NCBI RefSeq assembly: GCF_030247195.1
Contig: NC_080671.1
Span: 185,297,725-185,361,724, forward strand
DNA: 64,000 nucleotides
Direction of reading: 5' to 3'
Source of the DNA: Topomyia yanbarensis
Taxonomy: Eukaryota; Arthropoda; Insecta; Diptera; Culicidae
The notes under the pieces were generated by a model. That model saw only the letters and a list, made by a program, of their open reading frames with translations. It searched no databases and was not told where the DNA came from. Below, piece by piece: positions 45,201 through 53,935 of the stretch; positions within the stretch are counted from its first letter, which is position 1, and the number at the start of each line of letters is the position of its first letter. The translations under genes and the position numbers were made by a program.

Positions 45201-46465
45201 GCAAAGTGCGAATAATTTGGGATGCAGCGGCGAAGGTCAGCGGAATTTCTCTCAATACGGCGCTTCTGAAAGGTCCCGATCAACTGACTTCGTTACCAGC
45301 GGTCCTGTTACGTTTCCGCCAGTTCAAAGTTGGAGTTACCGCAGACATCAAAGAGATGTTCCATCAAATCTCTATACGCAAAGAAGATCGCCATTCTCAG
45401 CGATTCCTCTGGCGTTCGGATCCTTCACACCGTCCAGAGATCTTCTTGATGGATGTGGCGACGTTTGGATCAACGTGTTCACCCGCATCAGCGCAATTTG
45501 TGAAAAACAAAAACGCTGAAGAGTTTCGGGAACAATATCCTCGCGCCGTGGAGGGCATAATTGAAAACCATTATGTGGACGACTGCTTGGAGAGTTTTGA
45601 GAGCGCTGAAGAAGCCTTGCGCGTCAGTCGAGAAATGCGCATGATACACGATGAAGGAGGCTTCGAACTGAGAAGCTGGCATTCGAACAGTGCAGAAGTG
45701 CTAAATGGCTTAGGCGAAACCAAATCAGCTGAAACGAAGACCATCGTTCAAGGCGGTGGATTCGAGCGCGTACTAGGACTACTGTGGAGTACGGAAGCAG
45801 ATGAACTTCACTTCTCTACAACGATGACGAACGAGATCCAGAACTTGGTGGAAGGCAACCAACGTCCAACTAAAAGACAGATGCTGAAATGCCTAATGGG
45901 TTTCTTTGACCCACTGGGACTTATGAGTTTCTTCCATATCCATGGTAAGATGCTTCTGCAAGACGTCTGGCGATCGGGAATCGAGTGGGATGATGTGGTC
46001 AGCGATAGTATCTTTGAGCGTTGGCTGAAATGGACAAGACTCTTCAGCGAAGTTAGCGTAGTGCGCATACCCAGGTGTTACTTCCACGAAGCGACCCTAG
46101 AACACTATGATGGACTACAGCTGCACGTTTTTGTGGATGCTAGCGAGGTAGCTTACTCCGCAGCTGCTTATTTTCGAATAGTGAATCCTCACGGTGTAGG
46201 CGAATGTGCGTTGGTCGCTGCGAAGGCGAAAGTAGCTCCATTGAAGCCCCTCTCAGTGCCTAGGATGGAATTGCAAGCAGCTGTTTTGGGATCGCGGTTG
46301 ATGAAATTCGTGGAAGAAGCTCATAGTCTCACCATAGCGCGAAGGTACTTGTGGACCGATTCGGCTACTGTGCTGTCGTGGCTTCGAGCGGATCATCGCA
46401 GGTATAAGCAGTTCGTGGCCTGTCGTATTGGAGAGTTACTTACCACAACGGATGTCGGCGACTGA
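42260..46465 (+). CDS. BEL/Pao Gag-protease-RT-RNase H polyprotein
   Basis: 1401 residues, ending at TGA 46463-46465. A complete PHD finger of C4HC3 type sits at the N-terminus (C21, C24, C36, C39, H44, C47, C61, C64). A charged, probably coiled-coil stretch follows at about 75-135, then Gag, then a CCHC knuckle near 573-588 (CYSCRKPGHRIQDC) and a Cys/His-rich region. The A17-type protease has FLDEGSS near 690. RT spans about 960-1120 with ADIKEMF and YVDD near 1105. RNase H starts near 1286 (VFVDAS, MELQAA, WTDSAT). The frame is otherwise intact. Sequence continuing in phase after the stop matches the expected next part of the polyprotein, so the stop looks like a point nonsense change or a recoding site. 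Confidence 0.92.
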   Translation: MATSGNNETPQTPTGGVASSCANCDRPDSADNFVQCDKCDTWWHMSCAGVSESVEGRPWSCRKCTPDNVSIRTVSLATRAARLALQLEELEAKRALEKQMLEAEKRHLSQMFQLRKTQLECEEEHTDRSRISKRQSIDQVRQWMEECAEQAEGAVRFSTNLETASLSMPQQTSQFEGNTKDSCYPGRTVMPQVGQVQSPLRHPSLPNVLQRTSLSAVNPAGQYGYSVPGAGNYKQIQLVDTGAIPKGTNVEQAVVSVTHNPAGNPLPPVVPGKPPHSKNKVKAQLCCEDNIAQLTEQFGNIQIPSALLMNQKSDAVFPKNLTRNVCIEQVQPNPSFGTVPVPQGLLNMSTFVPTPSQLAARQVMTKELPPFSGNPTDWPVFISSFMTTTLACGYSSAENLTRLQRCLKGAAYEAVQSRLVLPECVPHVLEDLHFLFGRPELLIDALLEKVRSVAAPKSEKLESLIDFGMVVRTLCDHLEAAGQREHLSNPSLLTELVGKLPAHVKMEWGAHLKNCREVNLKTFASFMSSVMTSVGRVTMTKVNKPPEKTNQRTRGSINTHAANPVAAVVPDRLCYSCRKPGHRIQDCGMFKTLPMEERWRYVNTNGLCRNCLNAHGKRSCRSKGSCGIQGCEYRHHPLLHAARNNQVLNGQHQHSAGNFTHRVLEQIILFRIVPVVLRGSKATINTFAFLDEGSSLTLVEDKLANELGANGITKPLCLMWTGNVTRMESASKQISLTISAVNGNKEYEVEDARTVKELSLPKQTVSFERLVNQYRHLQGLPIASYEDATPRLLIGVNNLNLIVPLRTKEGLRYEPVAVKTRLGWCVYGGKTGDGTTHTVNCHSCGCTVTQELHNTVRDYFALEDVAAKAVTVLVSEEEKRAHRILEQTTTRIGKRFETGLLWKYDHIEFPDSYNMAISRLECLEKKLSREPKLKEIVQEQLTAYQTKGYAHLASKEELLNADLKRVWYLPLGLVTNPRKPGKVRIIWDAAAKVSGISLNTALLKGPDQLTSLPAVLLRFRQFKVGVTADIKEMFHQISIRKEDRHSQRFLWRSDPSHRPEIFLMDVATFGSTCSPASAQFVKNKNAEEFREQYPRAVEGIIENHYVDDCLESFESAEEALRVSREMRMIHDEGGFELRSWHSNSAEVLNGLGETKSAETKTIVQGGGFERVLGLLWSTEADELHFSTTMTNEIQNLVEGNQRPTKRQMLKCLMGFFDPLGLMSFFHIHGKMLLQDVWRSGIEWDDVVSDSIFERWLKWTRLFSEVSVVRIPRCYFHEATLEHYDGLQLHVFVDASEVAYSAAAYFRIVNPHGVGECALVAAKAKVAPLKPLSVPRMELQAAVLGSRLMKFVEEAHSLTIARRYLWTDSATVLSWLRADHRRYKQFVACRIGELLTTTDVGD

Positions 46466-48319
46466 CGATGGGTGCCCTCGAAATTTAACCCTGCTGATGC
46501 CGCAACCAAGTGGGGTAAAGGCCCAAAATTGACAACGGACAGTATGTGGTTCAAAAGTCCAGAATTCTTATGCGAACCGGAGACAAGTTGGCCTGTTCAA
46601 AGAATTCGTTCCGTGGACACGGAAGAAGAGTTGCGCCCTTGCCATGCACACCGCGGAATTATCCTGCCAACGCTGATAATCGATTTGGATCGATTTTCAA
46701 AGCTTTCTCGGGCGGTGAGGACCATGGGCCACGTGCATAGATTTCTGGGGAACCTGAAACGGAAGCGACTCAGCGAGAATGCGGTAAATGGAAGATTCAG
46801 TTCGGAGGAGCTCAAATCGGCAGAACGCTCATTGATACGGATGGTGCAATGGCAGGCATTTCCCGATGAAATGGCGATAACAGCGCGAAATCAACAGAAA
46901 TCAGCTGAGCAGTGGGAACCTCTGGACAAGAGCAGCAGAATTTACCAGTTGTCTCCGATCGTGGATGATTATGGGGTGCTCCGGATCGGCGGACGCATTG
47001 GGAAAGCCCCTAATATCGACCTAGATGCGAAGTTTCCGGTCATACTCCCACAAAATCATAGGTTTACCACACTATTGGTGGACGACTACCACCGTAAGTT
47101 TCGTCATGGTAACCACGAAACCGTGACAAATGAAATACGCCAAAAGTATTATGTACCGAGATTGAGAGTAGCAGTGAAGCAGCAAGCAACAGCTTGTCAA
47201 TGGTGCAAAATAAATAAGGTCAAGCCGCAAACTCCGCAGATGGCTCCATTACCGGCAGCACGCATGGCCGCATTCACTAAACCGTTCACTTATGTGGGCC
47301 TCGATTTCTTCGGACCGCTACTCGTGAAGATCGGGAGAAGCAACGCAAAGCGTTGGATCGCTGTGTTTACATGCCTGACCATTAGAGCCGTTCATGTAGA
47401 AGTAGCGCATAGCCTCAGCACCGACTCGTGCGTGAAGTGCGTACGGCGTTTCGTTTGTCGACGGGGTTCGCCGGCAGAGATACACAGCGACAACGGCACC
47501 AACTTCCAGGGTGCTAGCCGACTGTTGAGGGAACAAATGCAAGAAATACAAGGAGAGCTTGCAGCAACCTTCACCAATACGAGCACAAAATGGTTATTCA
47601 TACCACCCGCGACCCCTCACATGGGTGGATCGTGGGAAAGAATGGTGCGCTCTATCAAAACCGCGATGGAGACGGCCTACAACAACTGTCGTAAGCTGGA
47701 CGACGAAGCTTTGGAGACGTTAGTCGTAGAAGCGGAGGCGATCGTAAACACTCGTCCCTTGACGTATTTGCCATTGACTTCCGAAGAAAGTGAAGCCATT
47801 ACTCCGAACCACTTTCTGTTGGGGAGCTCAAGCGGTGTTCGTCAGCCAACGGTTGAACCAACGGATTCATCGGCAGCCTTGCGGACCTCCTGGAATCAGA
47901 TTCAGTTTCAACTAGACGTCTTCTGGAAAAGGTGGACTCGGGAATATCTTCCGACCCTCACGAAGCGCACGAAGTGGTTCGGGGATGTAAAGCCTGTCGC
48001 CGAAGGAGACTTGGTGTACATCGTGGACGGAGACAGAAGAAACGGCTGGGAACGAGGTCGCGTGCAGTTAGTCATCAAAGGAGCGGATGGGAAGATTCGT
48101 CAAGCGATTGTACAAACTGCGAGGGGGGTTGTGCGTAGACCAGTCTCGAGGTTGGCTGTCTTGGAGGTGGATCGTAAAACTGAACCTGGTGGCCAGTGTT
48201 ACGGGGGGGAGGATGTTGGAACTGGCAGCACGGGCAATGTTGGAACTGGCAGCACGTACATTGTTGGAACTGGCAGCACGGACATGGTCGGAACTGGGAG
48301 CACGGACATACACGAGTAG
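46466..48319 (+). CDS. BEL/Pao integrase and C-terminal region
   Basis: In phase with the upstream frame and separated only by the TGA; there is no ATG at the start, so I do not regard it as an independent gene. It opens with RWVPSKFNPADAATKWG, the typical BEL link after RNase H. The integrase has the HHCC zinc region (HRKFRHGNHET ... CQWC, about residues 205-245 counted from 46472) and the D,D,E triad in GLDFFGP, HSDNGTNF and GGSWERM. A DUF5641-like block (FWKRWTREYLPTL to RPVSRLAVLEV) follows. The last 35 or so residues are encoded inside the 3' LTR as four VGTGST repeats, ending at TAG 48317-48319. Confidence 0.88.
   Translation, partial: RWVPSKFNPADAATKWGKGPKLTTDSMWFKSPEFLCEPETSWPVQRIRSVDTEEELRPCHAHRGIILPTLIIDLDRFSKLSRAVRTMGHVHRFLGNLKRKRLSENAVNGRFSSEELKSAERSLIRMVQWQAFPDEMAITARNQQKSAEQWEPLDKSSRIYQLSPIVDDYGVLRIGGRIGKAPNIDLDAKFPVILPQNHRFTTLLVDDYHRKFRHGNHETVTNEIRQKYYVPRLRVAVKQQATACQWCKINKVKPQTPQMAPLPAARMAAFTKPFTYVGLDFFGPLLVKIGRSNAKRWIAVFTCLTIRAVHVEVAHSLSTDSCVKCVRRFVCRRGSPAEIHSDNGTNFQGASRLLREQMQEIQGELAATFTNTSTKWLFIPPATPHMGGSWERMVRSIKTAMETAYNNCRKLDDEALETLVVEAEAIVNTRPLTYLPLTSEESEAITPNHFLLGSSSGVRQPTVEPTDSSAALRTSWNQIQFQLDVFWKRWTREYLPTLTKRTKWFGDVKPVAEGDLVYIVDGDRRNGWERGRVQLVIKGADGKIRQAIVQTARGVVRRPVSRLAVLEVDRKTEPGGQCYGGEDVGTGSTGNVGTGSTYIVGTGSTDMVGTGSTDIHE
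48203..48213 (+). other. Polypurine tract of the BEL element
   Basis: GGGGGGGAGGA directly abuts the 3' LTR, as needed for plus-strand DNA priming. It lies inside the coding frame. Confidence 0.85.
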
Positions 48320-48825
48320 GATTTACACACTTAGAGAGAGGAAAGATTTAGAGTGTAGAGAGGAAGAAGTGTCAGAATCAGAAAAAGGAAAAGATTAACA
48401 GCGTGCGGAAGAATTTCTATTTCTAAACCTAAACCCTAAAATTTATTGGCTAGTGTAAAACTTATTAACTAGTTAAAACTTAATATCTAGTGTAAAACTT
48501 AACCTATCTTAGAACTACTGCGAAAAACTACTGTAAGTAAATTTGATTCAATTGCAATAATTAAAATATAAGCTAATTGGAAATTTATCCTAACCTAGAT
48601 TCGCGTACGATAGAGTTAGTTTGCACTAAAAGCGGGAGATAGCGTATGCAATTGAACGAATACCGATTTATGTAAGTCTTTATTGTATAACTGCATAACT
48701 TTTATCTAAACAAATATAATTGCAGCTAAAAGCTGAATCGAAATCACAAATTGTGATTTGTTGTTTGCGATCTGCTAAACAAATTTCGGATCTTCACGCG
48801 CCCCGTCTTCTTGTTCTCCGGAACA
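48214..48825 (+). repeat. 3' LTR
   Basis: 612 bp, same as the 5' LTR by eye. Its first 106 bases double as the polyprotein's last codons. Confidence 0.95.
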
Positions 48826-48830
48826 ACTAG

Positions 48831-48970
48831 AAAGATCCACACATCTTCCACCCAAGCGAATCGGGTGTAAGTAGGAGCACACGTCTACTAACCAGCCGTG
48901 AAGACATCAGAACCAATGAGAATCGACCATGCCAGTCGAAGGCCGCAGGCCCAGCGCCATCGCCAAAAAA
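48831..48970. repeat. Direct repeat copy 2, right part
   Basis: Continuation of 41390-41612 beyond the BEL insertion; aligns with 40497-40640. Confidence 0.7.
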
Positions 48971-49285
48971 TAAATCTTTCTGACAATTTGCTTCCTGATG
49001 GAATTTGATTCCCAACATTCGCAGCAATGTCCTGGTGGTGATGAAGCGTCTAGACAGCCCCATTACTTACTTCGTGACATGTTCTGGAACATGGCACCCC
49101 ATATGATCAGATTACACAACAAAATTAGACTGTTGTCCTACCAGGAACGTAGATCATGATCTGAAGGAGTATAACTTCATAGAAAAAGAATATCAAAACA
49201 GTTATCAGTAATCTTCTTGAAGCTCTCGCTAACCTAGTTCTGATAGCAAAACTTGTGCTGTTTCATAGCAAACATTCTAGCCACT
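48971..49285. other. Unassigned sequence
   Basis: Nothing recognised apart from possible further mariner decay at 49020-49080 on the minus strand. Confidence 0.3.
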
Positions 49286-49291
49286 GCCTTT

Positions 49292-49618
49292 TCATCTCGG
49301 ATTTTTTTGTTGACATGTTAATTTGAAGAAAAATTCTCTCCACTGAGGTGAGATTTTAATTTGGGAAAATGAATCATACCGGACAAGGGCAGGTGGATTT
49401 AGCGGGTTGGCAATGATTTCATACCGTAGTTCGTTCAATTTAACCTTTAATGCCAGCAGCTCGCATGTATGAACAAGGGCGTTGTTGTGATGGAACAGTA
49501 TTTTCCACTTCGTCAAACCAGAACGTTTCTCCTTAATTGAAGCGTCCAAGTAGTCTAGTAGCTTCGCATAGAACTCCCTCTTGGTAGGTTTTGGGGAAGC
49601 ATAAATTGTAATTGCCAT
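49292..49618 (-). pseudogene. Mariner transposase C-terminal relic
   Basis: 108-codon frame: FYAKLLDYLDASIKEKRSGL, then KWKILFHHNNALVHTCEL, a further ELRYEIIANPLNPPALVRYD and SFSQIKI. This matches the second half of mariner (Mos1-like) transposase, where LLDQLDxxIxEKRPGL is followed by a FHQDNAPAHT block and a PPYSPDLAPSDFHLF block. The catalytic Asp of the second block is Asn here, so it is inactive, and the N-terminal half is absent. Confidence 0.8.
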
Positions 49619-50350
49619 TCATCCGAGATTTGTCTTGCGACCCGAACCAAGAATCAACTATTATTACGTTACAGTCCAAGGACGAGGTAAATTGATTTTT
49701 ATGGACAAAACTTTGGGGATGTCCCTAAAACGATAGTTTCCTACTATGTGAAAAGAGTAACCAAATTAAAAAATCATGCATGAACACAAGCAACCTTGAA
49801 AATTTAGCAACCTTCGCAGTGGCAAGGGTGGTCTAGAAATTGAGTAAACTAGGTCGTGCATTGTACGAAATCTTGGGTAACCTCCAAAAATTAGTGACGA
49901 AACATGTTTAGCATAAAACAATTTTACGCAAAAAACAAGCATCCACTTAACGTCGATTGATACCAATGGTCCACAGTTTAAGAATGCATTATGAATCCGG
50001 TTTAAAAAGTCCCTCTTTGGAAAAGGTGTTAGAGTAGTTTTCTTAAACATCTTAAGCTCAAGATAATGTGAAGACCATAAGTTCTACTAGATAGGAGGAA
50101 ACAATTAAAGTAATAGTTATGTTGATGCCGTTTACAGCTTTCAGCAAAAGAAAAGCTTAATAGCCCAACTCTTCCAATATGTAATGTGGAAGCTCTCTCA
50201 AGAATTACATTGTCTTTGAATGCTTACACTAGCAATAAAACTTAAATATAATAACACAAATAAAAATCGAACAGTTGCTGGTCGTTCGATTCTTTTCATG
50301 TATCGTACAACAAAGACAACTTCAATACTTCAAACCTGCAAAAAACGCCT
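49619..50350. other. Intronic sequence downstream of the candidate 5' exon
   Basis: AT-rich; no gene or repeat seen. Confidence 0.35.
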
Positions 50351-50356
50351 ATTTAC

Positions 50357-51250
50357 CTTTTGCAACACCGAAACTGCCTCTGACCACTCGCGAACAATAC
50401 GACTAGCTTTTTATATTATTTACAGATTGCAGATTTCGGCCAGAAATCACTTATCGCTAGAAAAATCACACCGATTCACCGCAGAGAACATCCGAAACGG
50501 CACCGCAGAGGAAAAAAAAACAACGGAAAAATCGAAACACACAATCCGCTCCGGCTCTCTTCCTACGTTTTGTTTTTGTTGTTATCGCACGCTGCCCTCC
50601 AACACGCACACAGTCACACTTTGAGAACTGTCAAAATTTTGTTCGCTCCCTTTCGCTCTTCCACACTTTTGCTCGAGGCGATCTTTTTTTTTGGTATCTC
50701 TCGTCTTGCTTGCTTCCTTCCTTCCTTTGAACTGTGGTTCTTTTTCTCACACACTTTTCAGCGGAATTTTCTTCCGTTCATCGCGCATATTTCCTTGCTT
50801 TTTCGACAGCACGGCAGCAGATTTGGCCTGCTTTCCTTGTGCTTCTTGCTTCTCCACGGCAGTGCGATGTAGCTGCAACTCAATATTTGCACGCAATTAG
50901 CAAACTCCCCCGACGAATGATCAGCCTATTCCCCTTGTCAATATATACAATCTGCGGCGATTCCGCTGGAGAAATCGAGCAAAACACTTGGAACTGCAGA
51001 CTGCTACTCTTTTGTCGACTCGTTGACGTTTTAACTTGCTCCTTTCCGCGATTCACCTTTTTTTTCGCTTCAAACACAAACCCTTTTACGGCAAGGGACT
51101 CTTCGAAAGAACCATTTGTGGTTAGTCAGTTCCGATAGGTTGGAGTGATAATCTATTAACCAGTCGACCGATGCTTTTCGCTATTCCGGATGCGGCCACG
51201 CGAATCTTTCTCCTTCGTTCCGTGTTGCTGTCTTCCGACCGATGAACTGA
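50357..51250 (-). other. bun: Candidate 5' UTR exon, probably of bunched
   Basis: A GC-richer block whose minus strand reads like an insect 5' leader: long purine- and A-rich runs with AAAGTGTGTGAGAAAAAG, repeated AGCAAG and GGAAGGAAG phrases, CAACAAAAACAAAAC, and no long frame. It ends at 50357 with CAAAAG|GTAAAT, a good donor. The next good acceptor with a coding exon on this strand is bunched at 25543. The 5' limit is a guess: a TCAGT initiator-like site lies at 51250-51246. Whether it splices to bunched is inference. Confidence 0.5.
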
Positions 51251-51394
51251 CGGATGATTCGCAGTGAGCGAGGATCACGATTGACCACGAAAAGTAACAG
51301 ATTATTTTCAACTTTTCACCGTTTGTCAACGTTTCTCGGACAGCAATTTATGCACCACCGAACGTACCGTTTTGTTCTGAACAAAACCACGGTG

Positions 51395-51481
51395 TTAAAC
51401 TTGTTGTTTTGCTACGTTTTGCGCACAAATAAAACCGAAAACCACGAATGCTGCAAAAATTTTCAATACCACGGCAGCCAT
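51395..51481 (-). CDS. 28-codon ORF with signal-peptide character
   Basis: ATG at 51481 in a good context (GAATATGGC), stop TAA at 51397-51395. The peptide is MAAVVLKIFAAFVVFGFICA then QNVAKQQV: a short basic n-region, a hydrophobic core and a small-residue cleavage-like end. It may be an upstream ORF in the bunched leader, the first codons of another secreted-protein exon, or chance. No downstream exon is identified. Confidence 0.25.
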   Translation of the reverse strand: MAAVVLKIFAAFVVFGFICAQNVAKQQV

Positions 51482-51482
51482 A

Positions 51483-51758
51483 TTCGATTTTTGCTGTTCC
51501 GTCCCGACCCACGATAAGTTTCGCTGTAACGACGATGGGATCGTTGTGTGCGTGCCTGTGTGGTGCGGTCTCTCTTTCGCCCTTGGCATGTTCTTCTGTT
51601 GCCTTTTCGTACTTGCGATGATTTTGGGAGTGTTCCCAACTACGGTGATTTTCGAATAGATAGTTGTCAATTGACAGTAAACGACCGTCATTTTCGAAAT
51701 TTTGAAAAGGGATGTAGCACTAAAGCCGTAACATATGAAATAAAACGATAGAGCTTCA
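51483..51758. other. Unassigned, possible promoter-proximal region
   Basis: GC-richer to about 51600 and then AT-rich; no motif recognised with confidence. Confidence 0.3.
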
Positions 51759-51979
51759 GGTTCAACTGAGAAGGCTTGGAAAAGCAGCCATCTTGGAAAA
51801 CGAAAAAAGTTTTTTCTCTCAACTTTGCAAAAATCTTCAAGAAAATCAATCAATACTACTATGCCAATGCTCCGAATAGATTGATTCATTTTCATAAAGA
51901 TATTTCCAAAGGTTTGCGAAAAAACTGCTTTTTTCGTTTTCCAAGATGGCCGCTTTTTGAGGCGTTCTCAGTTGAACCT
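51759..51979. mobile_element. Palindromic MITE, family A (best copy)
   Basis: AGGTTCAACTGAGAA at the left pairs exactly with TTCTCAGTTGAACCT at the right, and pairing continues inward through GCCATCTTGGAAAACGAAAA with few mismatches, about 55 bp per arm. The middle reads CAATGCTCCGAATA and TTGATTCATTTTCAT. Related copies: 1436-1641, an end piece at 21196-21236 and a partial at 61893-62036. Confidence 0.8.
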
Positions 51980-52561
51980 TAAAATAGAAAGCGGAATTTA
52001 TTTAATATTTAATTTTATTCTTTCAAGGTTGTGTAGAGGATACCGGAGTACCGGACACGTTGATACAAGCAATTTATCATATCAGCTGTGTATTTTATCG
52101 TGTTGGCTGACAGAGCTGCCAGATGATATAATGAATATCTGCATTGTAACCTAGAGGCAGATCACTTGTGATACATTTTGAAAAATCAGCGAAATTAAAT
52201 GCATTTCTTTCCATCAAAATAGAAATTCAAAATGTATTTCGCGTTGCGTGCAATGTATTTTGCGTTGCGTGTAAGACGTCAAAACCCTACAAAAAACTAG
52301 CCCTATATTCAACACAACGTCGAACAAAGTGGATCAGCGTAGGACTATTGTTAAACAAACTTTTGTGCGAGGGAGTGCAAAGTTGATGCAAAAATGGAAA
52401 TTAAATGTATTTTTTCTAATTTGATGCAAATTTGTTATACATTCCTAGAGTGATCTGTCCCTAGATTGTAACTTATAATAAAGAAAACTATTGGTTATAA
52501 TTTCAAAATTTTAAAGCAGCAATTGAATACAATACATATTGTGATCGTGTCGTTAAATGGG
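51980..52561. other. Unassigned sequence
   Basis: AT-rich; a direct pair TTTCGCGTTGCGTG / TTTTGCGTTGCGTG lies at about 52236-52271. No gene. Confidence 0.3.
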
Positions 52562-52829
52562 TCTTTAAACGGACCCTACATGAGATAGGAATATTGTCAA
52601 TAATAATATAGACAAAACTGTTTCAATATGTCAATCCCATTTGAATTCTACAGCATCAGTATGTTCAAGATGATTGATTATTGATCAATAAGTAAACGGT
52701 GTAAAGCCATTTTGAAAATACTGATTCTGTAGAATTAAAATGGGAAATGATGCATTGATGTTGTCTTAAGCTCGGTCTTAACAATACTTTTATTGACAGC
52801 ATTCTGTCTCGTGTAGGGTCCGCTTTACA
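52562..52829. mobile_element. Palindromic GGACCCTACA element
   Basis: TTAAACGGACCCTACATGAG pairs with CTCGTGTAGGGTCCGCTTTA, and an inner pair ATTCTACAG / CTGTAGAAT lies between. A further, degenerate end (CTCGTGTAGAGTTCGCTTTA) occurs at 53081. Non-coding MITE-like hairpin; superfamily unknown. Confidence 0.6.
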
Positions 52830-53400
52830 CCATCAATGTATTGATTAATATTGCGCACTACCCACCAACCCGGACTCCGCACTTTCAAAGTGATCTAAAA
52901 ACTTGGAGCTGACAAAACACATGTATTTCAAGTGATAGATATGGTACTTTCATGGAGACACCAGTCGAACTAACAAGTCTATGACAAGAATTTAAAAGGA
53001 GAATGGTAAATGTGCAGTGCGATTAGAATCCAGTTTTTGTGCCACAAGCAATAATTGATTTATTGTCAATATATCTGCTCGTGTAGAGTTCGCTTTAAGC
53101 TATATGCTGTTTTTGGGTTTCCGATGCAACTGATGTTAAATATAAGTATTTTATTGCTTGATTACCTGTAACACATGGCTAATACATATAAGTAAAACTA
53201 GAGTATAAAAGAATGTATAAAAAATAGCATCAAATTAGAAAAAATACATTTAATTTCGCATTTTTTGCAGAAACAGTAACATTTAATGCTAATTTATTGT
53301 ATGATTGTTTGTTGAAAAATGAAATTAATTGTTACTTGAAATTTTAGTGTAAAATTATTGCAAGAACACTGCTTTGAATAACGTTCAACCGCTCTTCAAT
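52830..53400. other. Unassigned AT-rich DNA
   Basis: No gene. The end repeat at 53081 suggests a larger compound of the preceding element. Confidence 0.3.
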
Positions 53401-53901
53401 TTAACCCTTTCATGCCCAACTTTTGCATGTAGGGTTTCAAAACTTTTATTCCTTGAAAACGGTTGGGTCAAGAAACACGAAAAGCCTATTTTCATAAATA
53501 TAGGTGCTTCCACGGTAGTGCTAGAAGCTGGTCAATTTTTACTTTCTAATGCTCAATGCAATTCTCCTAGAATAATTACAATAGTCCAATTACGTGGGAA
53601 ACGTAGCCAACGACAGTCTAAATTGATAAGTTTCAACAGTTTTCAATAATATTGCACCATAATGAAGGTATATTAAAAATTTTTCTTCCGTCGTCAACGT
53701 AAACTGTCCCTGGCAGCACTGGTCCATCGGAATCTAATCAGACTAATTGCAATAACTTCAGGTCTAGAGCTGATCCTTGTAACTGTTAATACTCAAAATA
53801 AAGGCAATAATCACATTAATGAGCCTTACTTGTTTTTGTGAGCAAATCTTGTCTCAATCAAAAGTTGTTGTCCACAAACAACATGGGCATGAATGGGTTA
53901 A
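53401..53901. mobile_element. TTAA-flanked (piggyBac-type) MITE
   Basis: TTAACCCTTTCATGCCCA and TGGGCATGAATGGGTTAA form 18-bp inverted ends with one or two mismatches. The outer TTAA (53401-53404, 53898-53901) is the piggyBac target, and CCC at the TIR start also fits that superfamily. Non-coding interior. Diverged relatives: 6418-6886 (minus) and 32270-32570. Confidence 0.7.
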
Positions 53902-53935
53902 AGATAACTTGAAGTTGCTTTCTGTATCATAGTTA

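Larger units (their letters stand above)
41613..48825 (+). mobile_element. Full-length BEL/Pao LTR retrotransposon
   Basis: 7213 bp with two 612-bp LTRs starting TGTTGGAACTGG and ending CTCCGGAACA. It is flanked by ACTAG on both sides (41608-41612, 48826-48830). The LTRs look identical on reading, so the insertion is recent. The internal part has gag-PR-RT-RNase H in one frame and integrase after one in-frame TGA. Domain order RT-RNase H-integrase, an A17-like protease and the C-terminal DUF5641-like region place it in BEL/Pao. It lies antisense to the bunched transcription unit if the upstream exon assignment holds. Confidence 0.95.

Noticed and set aside
46463..46465. TGA as a selenocysteine codon
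   Set aside because: No selenocysteine hairpin context was identifiable, and retrotransposon polyproteins of this family are not selenoproteins; a nonsense change is simpler.
46472..48319. Integrase as a separately translated gene
   Set aside because: It starts with GTG, has no leader, and is in phase with the upstream frame across a single stop.
51395..51895. 166-codon minus-strand gene across 51.4-51.9 kb
   Set aside because: Most of the frame is family A MITE sequence; only the last 28 codons are a separate, low-confidence candidate.
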